DNA of 64,000 nucleotides from Protopterus annectens (GCF_019279795.1 NC_056733.1:1999117462-1999181461), one strand, 5' to 3'. Positions 24,451 to 35,990 are shown, numbered from the stretch's first letter. Numbers and translations: made by a program. Notes: a model not told the origin generated them from the letters alone.

Positions 24451-24742
24451 TTTCAAAACATACATTTCAAATTACAGACAAGTTGTACTGTACATTGGTT
24501 ACATAGCATCTAAAATTGTATGATGGCAGTAAAAGATAATCATACCCAGAAGGTGGATAATAAAAGGCAGAAAGTAAAAACTATTTACAATATATACATG
24601 CATGATATTGATGTTAGATTACATTATATTCAGAATGAGGCAGTTGTCACTTAAAACAGGAATGTACCTTCAGAAGAGAACATGCAGTGGGAAAAAAAAT
24701 CAGATTTAGTTTGCTCTAGTTCTAGTTACTGATCAATGAAAC

Positions 24743-24808
24743 TAGGCTTGAAACCATTCTACAGATAAAATTCAGTAGGCTTGAAACCATTCTACAGATA
24801 AAATTCAG
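24743..24808. repeat. 33-bp perfect tandem duplication
   Basis: The unit taggcttgaaaccattctac plus agataaaattcag occurs at 24743-24775 and 24776-24808. Confidence 0.9.
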
Positions 24809-24899
24809 TACCCTTAAAAACACAAGTCCAAATCTCCACTTTATGACAACTGACCACTAATGCTACAAATATTTAAATTCCAAGTCTACTAGAACTCTA

Positions 24900-25660
24900 T
24901 TTCTAAAAATTAAGCGCAAACTATAATTAAAGAAAAAAAATAAAACTGACCACTAAAATGTTCAGCTGAATAGAAATTGCTCGGTATTCACTAAATTAAT
25001 TACAGTGATGTATCAATCTCAAAAAGAATCTGGAAGCAACATGACCTTTCAGTTCAACAAGCCTGTATTTTTCATTTTTACTTTATTAATACAAATAAAT
25101 CAATTACTTTTCTTAGTTGTACCAGCAATCGCCGATTTAAACACCAGTTGTACTTTAGCATTTCAGTTACTAAAATTACATTATTATGCAATCGATACCG
25201 CACCTTTACTTAAAGGCTACATTCTACTGACAACAAGGCCCTCTTTAAAAAGTTACCAGCATGCATTTCCTTAAGTATACACTATGTCGAAAATTCTAAA
25301 TGAGAAGTATTTTACAAAATCTCCACCTTTACAACTTCAATTAAGCATTCACTGCTTGCCCTACTACACATGCGTTTAGGTAATCATAGACTGCTGCATC
25401 ACAGCATCAACCAGTGCTACTCTTGTTCAAAAGAACTCTACCCCACTATACATCGCTAGTCAAAAAAGTAAATATCCAAGCTAACACATATACAGTCTTT
25501 CATAACACTACTTCAGACCGACACGCAGGGCAGGCCATTATAAAAAAAGAACAGACAAGGCCCAAAGTGGGAGAAAACTTCTCAGTATTAGAAATTACTA
25601 GAGACGTCACAGCGGAACCTAAAACAAAACATTTCAGCCAGTAAAACTTCGAGCCAAAGC
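24900..25660. other. Unassigned intron sequence adjacent to KPNA4 exon 1
   Basis: AT-rich sequence with no recognised element. As first-intron DNA next to the promoter it may hold regulatory sites, but none can be named from sequence alone. Confidence 0.4.
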
Positions 25661-25665
25661 TATAC

Positions 25666-25734
25666 CTCCAGGTCACGGCCTTTGTTCTTAAAATTCTTCA
25701 GCCGCTGATTATCCAATTTCTCGTTGTCAGCCAT
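25666..25734 (-). CDS. KPNA4: KPNA4 exon 1: N-terminus of importin alpha-3
   Basis: Reading the minus strand from the ATG at 25734 gives 23 codons, beginning MADNEKLDNQ and ending KNKGRDLE. I recognise this as the vertebrate KPNA4 N-terminus; the paralogue KPNA3 begins MAENPSLENH instead. The last codon GAG ends at 25666 and is followed by GTATAG, a good splice donor, so the exon ends in phase 0. KPNA4 is a nuclear-import adaptor: its N-terminal importin-beta-binding domain, which starts in this exon, binds importin beta, and its armadillo repeats bind nuclear localisation signals. Only the first exon is here. I scanned by eye for the next exon (residues beginning TMRRQRNE) on the minus strand down to position 1 and did not find it, so intron 1 exceeds 25 kb. 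Exon assignment is confident; the species is not known. Confidence 0.93.
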
Positions 25735-25915
25735 TTCTGTACAAAACTTCTATATGAAACTGGATATTAACTATTTCTTTATTTTAAATGACAATAATTC
25801 CCACAGTTCCACCGCGGACACTATTTTCAGAGAGTCACTACGCCTGGGCGGAATGCCGGGTCGCTGCGCAGCCTCGATTCGGAAGTGGAAGTCCCACCCC
25901 CACCATTAAGCGTTA
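25735..25915 (-). promoter_or_regulatory. KPNA4: KPNA4 5' UTR and CpG-containing promoter
   Basis: Immediately upstream of the KPNA4 ATG the sequence becomes noticeably richer in G, C and CpG than the surrounding AT-rich DNA (about 25810-25880). It contains an ETS-type core, cggaagtg, near 25880, and a GC-rich segment with tgcgcagc near 25863. ETS-type cores in CpG-rich DNA are common in housekeeping promoters, and no TATA box is obvious at the expected distance. The transcription start cannot be fixed from sequence alone, so the split between 5' UTR and promoter is inference. Confidence 0.6.
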
Positions 25916-26341
25916 AACTCGATTTGCTAAAGATAAGAGCAAGCTACCCAATAATTGGTCTAAAGGTAGGATATTTGTGCTATCTATTGCCGAGGGGTAG
26001 TTGGTTACTATTACATAGCTGGGTGTGTATGTTTGTTACAGGTTTACCCAGTGAGAGTGGTATCTTTAAACGTTGTAGTTTATGTGTATTAAATTTTATA
26101 GTTTGCTATTAAAATCCTTTCGAAATAAAACGCAGTGTTCGCTTTTTCTAGAAATTAAAAGGTTATCGTCCCGATAACTGTATTTTGATTTGTGTTACTA
26201 TCAATTTTTTTTTTATTTAGACTAAATATAGTGGTGCACGTTTGCGTGCAATTATATATCTTTGTGCTTCTGTGCTTTTAAACGGAAGATACGTATGTCT
26301 TACTAGCAGTTTTGCTTCGTTTCCGTGATTTCCACGGCAAA

Positions 26342-28290
26342 CTTTAGAAGGAGAAAGTTAAGTAAATTAGTAGAATCTGTAATGATGAGTGAAAGTGTAT
26401 TTGAAGACCTAGTAGTTAGTAGTAGTCCTGTCTAGATTGTATCCTGGCTTGGTGGCTTCGCGAACGACAACAGGATTTCGCTCCTCTGAATGACTGGAAG
26501 TTTAAGCGCTTACATTTTTGTGTTTCGTAAGAAGGGTGCAGTTCCGTTTCTTGAGGAAAAGTGCTTTTATCAGTTCAGTTGTGCATTACTTTCAACTGTG
26601 TGAGGGACAAATCTCAGCAGAATTAGGGACAAAAGCAGAAGTATTTAGGGGCACTTTTTTAAAATGTTAAACTTGAAGTGTTGACGGAAAATGTTCAATT
26701 TTTTTTAACTGTGCTGCACCTAATTATTTACGTATTGACTAACTTTTCTCCAAAGGTTACCGGATTTATAAGGAATTAATTTGAGTCCATCAAAGACATT
26801 TGAGAGGGATGGTGTTGCCTCCTTAAATTTATAAATAAAATGGGGGTACGATTTCTGTGTAGCTTCTTAAGTAATTACAAGGTGTGCGATGCATGAGACC
26901 ATTGGGGTTTTAATATAATTTCTGTGGAGTCTAAGAGATTCAAACCCTAACGCCAAGGACAGTATGAAGAAGGGGCATTTCCAGCATTGAATCTTCTTAT
27001 TTATATCTAAACACCCCTGAGCGACTTCCTTTTTTTTCTTCTTCCTTATTGCTTAAAGGCCATCAGTCCTCCCCAGCTGTTTTTGGTGGTGTGGTGGTGG
27101 TATCTTCCTTATTGCTTAAAGGCCATGGGGGGGGGGGGTATTCACTTTCCTTAATGAGCAGACTTTAGAGGGAGTAAGTTAGTGGAATTATAGCAGTGGA
27201 ATCTGTAATGATGAGTGAAAGTTTCTTTGAAGAACTAGTAGGTAATAGTAGCATAGCTCTCAACATTCCATCTCCAAAATGAGGAACAGTAGCCCTCAAT
27301 GTGGAGCACATACTAATGGTTTACTAACAATTTCAACTAGGAAGGCCATAGGATGGTTGAAATATGCTGGTTTTAATTGTAAAGAAGATCTTTTAATGAA
27401 TTATTATAAAAGAAGATCTTTTAATGAATAAACATAATTAATTTCTATTTACCATGGATTTCACTTAAAAACAAAAAAAATCTCAATACTGAACGTGTGA
27501 CTCTTTCAATGTGGAACTTCGAGGAACTTTGAGTAACATTAACTTTTTAAGACCCCAAATGAGGTATGCCCCTCGTAATGAGGTACACCTGAGAGGTATG
27601 AGTAGTAGTCATATTTAGATTGTAGCCTGGCTTGGTGGTTTCGCGAACGACAACAGGATTTCGCTCCTTTGAATGACTGGAAGTTTGTGCGCTTACATTT
27701 TTGTGTTCCGTAAGAAGGGTGCAGTTCCGTTTCTTGAGGAAAAGTGATTTTATCAGTTCAGTTGTGCATCACTTAACTTTCAACTGTGGGAGGGATAAAT
27801 CTCAGCAGAATTAGGGATAAAAGCAGAAGTATTTAGGGAGACTTTTTTTTTTTTTTTTTAATGTAACTATACTTAACTTGAAGTGTTGACGGAAATGTTA
27901 ATTTTTTTTAAAAAATAAACTGTGCTGCACCTAATTTATTTACGTATTCACTAACCTTTCTCCAAAGGTTACCGGTTTTATAAGGAATTAATTTGAGTCA
28001 AAATCGGGGACATTTGAGAGGCATGGTGTTGCCCCCTTAGTTTATAAATAAAATGGGGGTACGATTTCTATGTAGCTTCATAGGTAATTGCAAGGTGTGC
28101 GATGCATGAGACCATTGGGGTTTTAGTATAATTTCTGTGGAGTAAGCCGGTGGAGACTGAGGGATTCAAATCAAACGCCAAGGACAGTATGAAGAAGGGG
28201 CATTTCCAGCACTGAATCTACTTAGTTGAAATATCCAAACACTCCTGGACTTCCGTTTTTTTTTTTGCCTTAATGGCCATCAGTCCTCCC
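26342..28290. repeat. Diverged tandem duplication upstream of KPNA4
   Basis: Copy 1 (about 26342-27140) and copy 2 (about 27160-28290) share long blocks in the same order. Examples are aatctgtaatgatgagtgaa (26378 and 27200), ggtttcgcgaacgacaacag-like sequence (26455 and 27640), aagaagggtgcagttccgtt (26530 and 27711), gcatgagaccattggggttt (26890 and 28102) and catcagtcctcc (27061 and 28278). Copy 2 carries about 345 bp of extra sequence (about 27255-27600). No protein or known mobile-element signature was seen, so this may be a segmental duplication of KPNA4 upstream DNA or two copies of an unknown repeat. Confidence 0.85.
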
Positions 28291-28534
28291 GAGCTGGTTT
28301 GTGTGTGTGTGTGGGTTGGGGGTATTCTCTCCAAAGAGGTGAGAGATGATTGGAGGGGTATTCATTCAGACGCCCATGGAAGGGTGTGTACTTTCACTGT
28401 GGTTCTGGAAATGAGCGTTTGTGAGACACTAGCTGCATCCCTTATGGCTCAGATGAGCGGCCATATTACCACAGGGAGTCCTACAATCTCTCCATGTGTT
28501 TGGATATACTTTGCCCACATACTAATTAAAACTA

Positions 28535-30095
28535 CATCATAGGTACTAGGCTATTGGCCCTGGGGCCTATAAAAGCCCAGCCAAAAAGGTACCCTGGCTT
28601 TTGCCACCCAACAAAATTATTTTCCTGTGCTACTGTCTAGCAGAGCCACAGAGGTGATCCCTGGGGTGAATTTCCTATTTCCCATCCAATCAAGATTTTT
28701 CTTGAAGAGTGCTAATGAGGAGCTTTGTTTGATATAGATAGAGTATGGGAAGTTTCTGGGATAGGAATCTATCCCTCCAACATGTCCTGTTTATTGTGGT
28801 AACAAGGTTTAGGTCCGTAGAGTGTGTAGTTCGGAGGGATTGGGATTTCTTTAAGTGGAGCATGTCCAACAGCTCTGGGTTTGACATAGCTTTGTATGTT
28901 AGGCAGAGATCACCTCTGAGTAGATGATATGCGATGGAGTAAAGCTGGAGTTTTTTGAGACTGTCTGTGTAGGACATCTGTTTGAGGCCGGTAATCCTCT
29001 TTGTGAGGTATTTCTGCGGCCTTTCCAGTTGTTGTAGATGTCCTGTGAGGTACATACAGAAAGGGGCTTTTTACTCTATAATGGGTCTAAAGGGGCATTT
29101 TACTCTATAATGGGTCTGAGTGATGAGTAGAGGGGAACAATGATCTCTTTCTTTCTGGATGAGAAACCTTTTGTGATGAGGTGTGCCATGTAGAAGGATT
29201 TCCTGACTACTGTGGCGATGTGATTATCAAAGGAGAGACTACTGTCCACCTGTGTCCCAAAGTCTCTTATCACACTTTCAGTGTTAAGTATACTACCGCC
29301 TATGTTGTAGTTCATGGGTACAGAGTTTTTACCAAAGGGGATGACAATGCACTTTTTGGCATTGAGCTTGAGGCCATGGCTTTGACACCAGGCATCTGTC
29401 TCTGTGAGGCCCCCCCCCCTTTTGTAGGATGTCCACATTAATGGGAGTTTTGATTATGGCTCCTAGTTTGCAGTCATCTGCGAACTTCGTTAGCCGAAGA
29501 CCTTCTGTGTTAGCTTGTACTTCAGAGAAGTAACCGGAGAGGACCCAGGACTGAACCCTGTGGTACTCCACTTGTCACTGGTCTGAAGTTGGATTTGGAG
29601 TCTGCTACTTTCACAGTGTGGGCTCTGTCAGTGAGCCAGTTGGCAACCCATCTTGTGACATAGGGATTTATACCTAGTTTAGTGAGTTTATCTATAATTC
29701 CAGAGTGGGGGATGGTGTCGAAAGCCTTGGCAAGATCTAGACAGGCTGTGTGAACCACCTTACCCTCGTCTACGGCTTTGGTGACTGCTTCAAAGACGTT
29801 TATCAGGTTTAGGAGACATGATCTGCCTTTTACAAACCCAAACTGGCTGGGTCCAGAGTTTGGAGATTACCAATGTCTTTGTTTAAGTTCCATGATGATA
29901 TGTTCCATGGCCTTGCAGAGCAAGCTCGTCGGGCTAATGGGGTGGTAGTTCCTGGGGTCTGTGGTGGCTCCCCTTGTGGAGTGGGATAACCGTTGCTGTG
30001 TGCCATTCAGCAGGCACAAAGCCTGAGGTGAGGCTATGATCTTGGAATTGCCAAGGCCACATCCCTGTTCTGTATGAGGATCCCTCACAAATGGA
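28535..30095 (-). mobile_element. CR1 LINE copy A, 5' truncated
   Basis: Minus-strand frames give a CR1 RT: DLAKAFDTIPHSGIIDKL, ANWLTDRAHTVKV, SGVPQGSVLGPL, then in a second frame LTKFADDCKLGAI (the catalytic FADD is preserved), NAKKCIVIPFGKNSV, IIVPLYSSL and LQQLERPQKYLTKRITG. A C-terminal piece ends near 28690, and the 3' UTR ends near 28538 at tactaggctattggcc in plus orientation. The 5' end falls in the RT N-terminal region near 30095 (ATTDPRNYHPIS). At least two frameshifts break the ORF, so it is a pseudogene copy. A short duplication of tactctataatgggtct lies near 29070-29117. Confidence 0.88.
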
Positions 30096-30850
30096 TGATG
30101 TACAGGGAGCCATTCTTAATCTAATCCATCCATCTGTAGGTGGGGTGTGCTAGTGATAGACCTGTTTGTTTCTAATACGAGCAGGCAGCTGAGGCAAGTC
30201 TCCTCTAGATTAAATTTAGGAGCCTGAATGCCATATTCCTTCTCCCAGGATTGAACAGGTTTATTTCTATATGCAGTCTCTTGTATGTCCTTAATCCCCA
30301 GAGGTTTAACAAAAATGTAGGAGAAATCAAAACTGATTCAGTACTTTTCCATTCTCGGAGCAACAGTTCTCAGATGCAACTGAGGCAGCTCTGGTTACCT
30401 CTTCTGTACAGCATAACAAAAATAAAATGTAAGGCACTGCCTCAGTCAGGGGAAAGTACACTTGTGTAAAATTTTACTGTAACAGTAAATGCTCTTCTCT
30501 TCACTATTGCAGCATTCATTAAAGATGGGCTGTCCTACCCCAGTCAGTCCATCGCTTTGCCAGTATAGATGAGCTTAAAGAGGTCTTGATTTGTGCTGTA
30601 TGTTACATTTATGCTCCCCACACAGAACGCAAAGACCTATGGATGCAACTACCTAAAACTGAATTGCCACAGCAGCAAACAGTCGTCATAGGATAAAGGA
30701 GTTGATGCACAGCATGAAGGAAAAATGCAGAATAAAGAAGAGGGGTTGGAGGGAGTGAATAATGCAACAGTGAAGAGAACTACTGTTGTGGTAAGATTTT
30801 ATACAACTGTATTATGTCCTATATCATTGTATTGCAGTATTCATTAGAGA
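30095..30850 (-). mobile_element. Probable 3' end of the DIRS element C
   Basis: This lies directly downstream, in minus-strand sense, of the DIRS recombinase C-terminus. No ORF is expected. Related blocks recur within it (ctcttctcttcactattgca near 30492 and a diverged version near 30770-30845), which could be part of the inverted/internal complementary repeats of DIRS elements. The outer end is not defined. Confidence 0.4.
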
Positions 30851-31140
30851 AGGGAGAGTTAAAAAAGATCAAGAAACAGAATGGGAGGTGGAAGGCTGCA
30901 AAGAGCCTTCAACATGGTTTCAGCAAAACCTGCTGCGACCCTAAAAACCATATCCAACTTATTAGTAAAGGTATGCACTGAAGATCAAATAGCAGCTTCA
31001 AGGATGGAATTGGGAGTCCATTCCCTTGTAGAAGGCACCAGAAGAGGCAATGACCTTAGTAGAATGAGCTTTAACAGAAGCAGACAAAGACTTGACATGA
31101 ACAGAAAAACAAAAAGAAATGGCTTGGATATCTAAACTAG
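30850..31140 (-). pseudogene. DIRS element C: tyrosine recombinase, C-terminal part
   Basis: The minus strand reads VHVKSLSASVKAHSTKVIAS and SGAFYKGMDSQ, then in another frame ILEAAIWSSVHTFTNKL and RVAAGFAETMLKALC. The HST-R box of DIRS recombinases, whose Arg is catalytic, reads HSTK here. The rest of the gene (with TSAWRVSELQAL) lies 4 kb away at 35.28-35.99 kb, separated by CR1 copy B. Frames are interrupted, so it is inactive. Confidence 0.8.
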
Positions 31141-31144
31141 GCAA

Positions 31145-34100
31145 CCTCTGGAAGACGAGCCTGACTCTCCAGCAGGTTTTGTTGATGTTGCATGTTAGAT
31201 TTAGGCCTATCGAGCAGGTACTGCGCAAGGAGTTAGACTTGCGGATATGAAGCATCTGCAGTAGGGCAGGGTCTGACATTGCCTTGTAGGTGAGATACAG
31301 ATCACCTCTGAACAATCTGTATGATACAGAGTAGAGTGATAGTGGTTTTAGCCTGTCCGCATAGGATAGGTGTTGGAGGCCACGGATTCTCTTTGTGAGG
31401 TATTTCTGTGGCCTTTCCAGTTGGTGCAAGTGTTTGGAGAGGTACATACCAAACTGGGCATTTTACTCAATTCTAGGTTTAATAAGGGACTAGTACAGAG
31501 AGAAACTCCTTTTTTCTGGATGCAATCCTTTACTTATGAGATGAACCAAGTAAAAGTTTTTTCTGACCACTGCTGCCACATGATGGTCGAATGTGAGATT
31601 GTCAGCTGGAGTACCCAGGTCTTTCACCATAGGTTATGTGCTTGGGGGGGTTGCTGTTGATGTGATAATCAGTAGGGGCTTTGTTTTTGCTGAATGTTAT
31701 GATAATACATAACTTAAGGCCATGACTTTGGCACCAATCATTTGTAGCTGTGAGACCCATCTACAGTATGGTAACATCAATTGGGGAGTCTGTGACAGCA
31801 TCCAACTTAGTCATCTGCAGACTTTGTCAGCCACAAGCCCTTTGTCTTTGCCTGGACCTCTCAGAAGTATATGCCAAACAGTAGGGGTCCCAGGGCAGAT
31901 CCCTGGGGAACACCACTAGTGACAGGTCTGCTGTTGGAGGTGGCAGTCCCTATTTTGACCTTGTGGATCCTATGTGTGAGCCAGTTGGCCACCCATCTGA
32001 CTAGATAGGGATTAACACCAAGTTGTGTTAGCTTTTCGATGATGCTCGAGTGGGGGATTGTGTCAAAGGCCTTGGCCATGTCCAGGTAAGATATATGTAC
32101 TGACTTTCCCTCATCCAGGGCTTTGGTGACAGTCTCAAAGAAGTCAACTAGGTTTAGTAGGCAAGATCTGCCCCTGATGAATCTGAGTGGGGTGGGGTTA
32201 AGTGCTTGGAGATTGCCTGTGTCCTTGTTTATGAGCTTCATAATAATGCACTGCATGACTTTACAGATCAGACTTGTCAAGCTGATGGGGGTGATAGTTT
32301 CCATGGTCAGTAGTGGTACCATCTTTGTGCAAAGGGATGACAATGGCAATTCTCCACTCTGCTGAAATGAAGCCTGTAGTTGGGGTGTTGTTGAATAGGG
32401 TAGAGTGTGTGGGACAAGTATTTGGGATATCAACTGGGCCTTTGGGAGGTGATAAGGGGATGAAGTTTGTGCTGAACCCATCAGCCTGCAGGTTGGCTAA
32501 GTCAACAGGATCGGTGTCAGTGGTACCATTAAGTACTAGTTCAGAACAAACTTGGGCTTTGCCATGGAGGTTACTAACATAACTGAAGAAGGACTTGTGG
32601 CTTTCCGTTGTTCTGGTGGCTAGTTTCAACTCATAATTGGCTTTGGAGGTTTTCACTAGTGATTTGATTTGTTGTTGAGGCAGATGAGAGAGGTTTTTTA
32701 ATTTGGAATTTGTTCCTTTTTACCCTTGGGTAACAGTTACTTCCTTTTGTCATAAAGCCTGTTTATAGAGTGACCACCAGGCAGGTTTGTGTTTCCTTGA
32801 GCAGATTTTAGTTTTATTGGGTATAGCTGAGTCCAAGCTGTTCAGCATAGTTGTCTACATCATCTGAGGGGGTGGTTGTGTGAAGCTGCAGATACCCTCC
32901 CTTAGGAGGTTGTAGTCAGCTTTTGAGAAGTTTTTTTAGCCTGGTTTCAGCTGGGGAGGGGTTGGGTGGGATAGAAACTTTGAAACAGACCAATGATCTG
33001 ATCTCACCAGGGAGGAACATACTATGGGAGTGGTGCAGCGGTCATCCATGTTGGTGAGAACCGAGCCCAGTATGTTATTTCTCCTTGTAGGAAATGAGAC
33101 CAGTTGATCTAGTGCATTAGAATTGACAGAGTCTAGGAATCGGGTGAAAACATTAGTGCAAGAATAATTCACCAAGTCTATGAAGGGGTAGTTAAAGTCA
33201 CCAAGGATCAGGGTGTTGGCGGTACCTTGATGGAGTCATGTAGGTCCAGGTAGGAGGTGTGGGTGTCCTGAGACATGGAGGGGGTTATAGCTGGCTATAA
33301 CTTGGATGGGTGTTTTGCCAACTGTCAGTTGCACCTGGAGTAATTCCAGTGCATCATATTGGTAAACCAGTCTGGAGGTGTGCCTGTCCTTAATGAAGAT
33401 AGTCTACCACCCTTAGTCTTTCCGACCTCATTTTGGGGTCCAAGTGTGGAATGAGGTATAGCCTGGTAAGGCAGGGGTGCTCTCTGCAGCCCTGAACCAA
33501 GTTTCCTGACTTCCATGGCTGCACAGACATCGGCATCTTCCAGTGTGAGGAGAAGCCTCTAGTGAGTGTATTTTCAGATTAAGGCTCCAAGCATTGAGCA
33601 GCATGACCTTCAGTTTGCTTTTTGACAGATCTTTTATGTTGGAAGATTTGTCTTTGGGACATGGCCTAAAAAGGCATGATTGGGGGTGGGGGGCAAGAGC
33701 TTTGGGCAAGATCTGGAACCTAGGGGTGACAGGTGGAGGCCATCTCTGGCAAAGCATCGTGGCCTGTCAACCATGTCATCCCAGGCAGACAGATACTGGA
33801 TCCTCTTAGAAAGACACCAGAAACTAAACCAATTGTTGAAGTCACACTTTTTGTTGGTATTGTGGTATCATTCTTGGTGATGGTAGGATGCTGCTTACAG
33901 CTAGGGTCATACCTGCCTGGAGCACATACTCTGAGCTCAATCACATCTCTTCATATAGCCCAGGGAGATGTCTCAAGTCGTTCACACCAACATGGACAAT
34001 GACAGTCTTACTTGTACCTGTTGTGGAGAGACTTGAGTGTGTGTGTGTGAGATGTGGATTTTAGCGCCTGACAAACAGCTGACAGTGGCCTCCTTGTTGA

Positions 34101-35200
34101 ACCTGGTGAGGGGGACATCCATGTGTCTCACTATCAAGTTGCCAGTGATTAGTATGTTTGGTTTATTGTATGCCTTATGGGCTGCGTTGGTTTATTGTTT
34201 TGCTTAATGGGCTGTTTGTGAGACACTGGTGCACTGACTACAGTGTGTGATGTGATTGGTGTTGTGTGTGGAATTTTGAGTGTATTTGTATTTTGAAGGT
34301 CTCTGCTGTTCAGGTAAGTTTTTGTTGAGGACCCCTGCATAGGTGGCTGTGTGCTTCTGTCATGTGGTGCTTATACTGGCAATCTCTTCTTTGTCAGGAG
34401 TACTGACTGTGGGGTGAGAGCATGGGATCCAGCTTACTGATGTAGATGCAGCTCTCACAAGTAGAAGAATTATGTGCTAAGAGAAGGGGACTGTCCATGA
34501 ACATGAGTCAGTTGCTACACTGTCTCAGTATGCCCATATTGACCAGGCTGGCAGGAGAAACTGATGAGAATTGTCCAGACATAGTGCTCTTGAGTACTTG
34601 GTGGACGTGAGGAGAATTGGGTTTGTCTGCAAAAATCCTAAATGTAAAATAAATGGCCTGAAGCACAAGTGCTGCAACCAAAACTAAGATGCTCAGAATA
34701 TTAATCGGGCTACTGACAAGCAGTAATAAGTGCAGAATAAGAGCACAGAAAACATCAAATTAAGTTAATAAGGTAGAAGACAGTAAAGTAAGAGCAGCTG
34801 AAGAAAGTATAAATATGTATTAGTGGAGAAGGGAGGAAAAAGAGCAGATTAAGAGACTATAGGGTTGTCCTTCCAAAGTGCTCTCTCTGTACACAACAGC
34901 AGAGATGGGATTGGTAGGAGTATCAGAAATCAAAATTTGATCTCACTGTACTCAGTTGAGTGAGCAAATGAGATGGGCCCAGGAGGAGTGTCCTAAAACA
35001 AGTTTATAGCAAGGGTGGGCGGTTCCAAAGCCACCAAGATTAACATGCAGGGAGGGTGGGAAACTAATTGCAGAAAGACAGAGTCCACAATCTTCAATTA
35101 ATATTCACTAAAACAAATAACTAATCTTAAATAATGCCAAGTGCAGAGAAAAGTATACTTAAATCAACTTGTGTCTCCTGTTGATTTTTGCAGGTAAATT
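31145..35200 (-). mobile_element. CR1 LINE copy B, long, splitting the DIRS recombinase gene
   Basis: This copy reaches further 5' than any other here. In order on the minus strand: ORF1 esterase pieces (34180-33720), endonuclease (about 33660-32940: KVMLLNAWSLNLKIH, ETWFRAAESTPALPGY, ILGDFNYPFIDLVNY, NALDQLVSFPTRRNNI, LVRSDHWSV), linker SHKSFFSYVSNLHGKAQ, and RT (32480-31450: DMAKAFDTIPHSSIIEKL, SGVPQGSALGPLLFGIYF, LHQLERPQKYLTKRIRG). The RT frame stops at FQRLPS and runs straight into DIRS recombinase sequence, so the CR1 3' end and UTR are missing. Sequence from 34.4 to 35.2 kb is taken as its 5' part by position only. Confidence 0.85.
33720..34180 (-). pseudogene. CR1 copy B ORF1: SGNH esterase domain remnant
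   Basis: CR1 ORF1 proteins commonly carry an esterase of the SGNH hydrolase fold. Its blocks appear here in order but in different frames. GNLIVRHMDVPLTRFNKEA (34140-34085) corresponds to the GDS block, with the catalytic Ser position now Leu. VIVHVGVNDLRHLPG (about 34010-33965) is the block with the conserved Asn. DGLHLSPL (33744-33721) is the catalytic Asp/His block. LPGMTWLTGHDALPEM overlaps the last block in another frame. The protein cannot be made intact. The upstream stretch with possible zinc-binding Cys (34.4-34.6 kb) is too degraded to call. Confidence 0.7.
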
Positions 35201-35990
35201 AGAGCCAGCTAACAGCTCAGATGATGAGCAGAAATGTGACCAGTACTGACTGAGGCAAACAGAAATCCCCCAGGCTAAAGGTTAACACAGATTAGTACAA
35301 AGGGACACCCTGTCCCTGTGAAAAGTCAAGAAAGGAGGAATGGCAATAAGTGCCTGGAGCTCAGAAACCCTCCAAGCAGAAGTAAGAGCCAGCAACAAAA
35401 CAGTCCTCCAGGTACAATGTTGCAAAGAAGCGCAATCTCCAGGCTGAAAAGGAGTGCGAGTCAATTTTTCCAAAACAAAATTAAGGTCCCGAGGATTAAT
35501 ACGTTTTCTTGAAGGCTTAATATGCATGACGCCTTTAAGAAAATGTTTGCCCTCAAAACGAGATGTCTAAGGAGGAATCAAGGGCAGACAAGCAGAAATG
35601 GCTGACAAATCAGCCTTCACAGAAGTATAGGCCAAGATAGACTGCAGCAACTCACACAAATAAGAAAAGACCAGAGGGACCCCCACTGAAAAAGGGTCCT
35701 GGTTACGAGCATGACACAAGACTGGAAATCTTTTCCATTTGGACTGGTTGAGGGTGTCCTTGCCTCCTGTAAAACCCTAAGCACATCCTCAGAAAACGGG
35801 TACCTAAAAGGGATCAAAACACTAGCACCCCCTAATGTCAGTTGCAGAGTGGACAAGTGAGCATGGATGAAAGACCCCTTGACCTGTGTCCAAGATCCTG
35901 AGATCCAACCAGTTAGGTAACTTGTGATGATTACTACCCCTAGCCTGATGCATTAAGAGGGGAAAACAGTGCTGTCTTGTGTAAAAGGGA
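35200..35990 (-). pseudogene. DIRS element C: tyrosine recombinase, N-terminal and first catalytic part
   Basis: Minus-strand frames give LPNWLDLRILDTGQG, LGGASVLIPFRYPFSEDVLR, SPNGKDFQSCVML and then RKRINPRDLNFVLEKLTR with LLALTSAWRVSELQALIAI. The last is the DIRS recombinase box containing the first catalytic Arg, preserved here. The reading frame stops at about 35282 and the C-terminal half is found at 30.85-31.14 kb. The upstream boundary near 35990 is where a plus-strand CR1 begins. Confidence 0.8.

Larger units (their letters stand above)
1..25665 (-). other. KPNA4: KPNA4 intron 1 (partial, continues beyond the window)
   Basis: This is everything downstream of the exon 1 splice donor at 25665 on the minus strand. 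No second KPNA4 exon was found. The intron is filled with DIRS, Tc1/mariner, L2-like, CR1 and SINE insertions, listed separately, plus unassigned AT-rich sequence. The extent within this window assumes KPNA4 is transcribed straight through with no undetected exon. Confidence 0.75.

Noticed and set aside
1..25660. KPNA4 exon 2
   Set aside because: Looked for a minus-strand match to the segment beginning TMRRQRNE with flanking splice sites and found none. A spliced alignment would be decisive.
28273..28542. 89-codon plus-strand open frame upstream of KPNA4
   Set aside because: Overlaps the end of the duplicated noncoding region and a GT-rich tract; no motif and not present as an open frame in the other copy.
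30881..31135. 84-codon plus-strand open frame
   Set aside because: It is the reverse-strand shadow of the DIRS recombinase C-terminal remnant.
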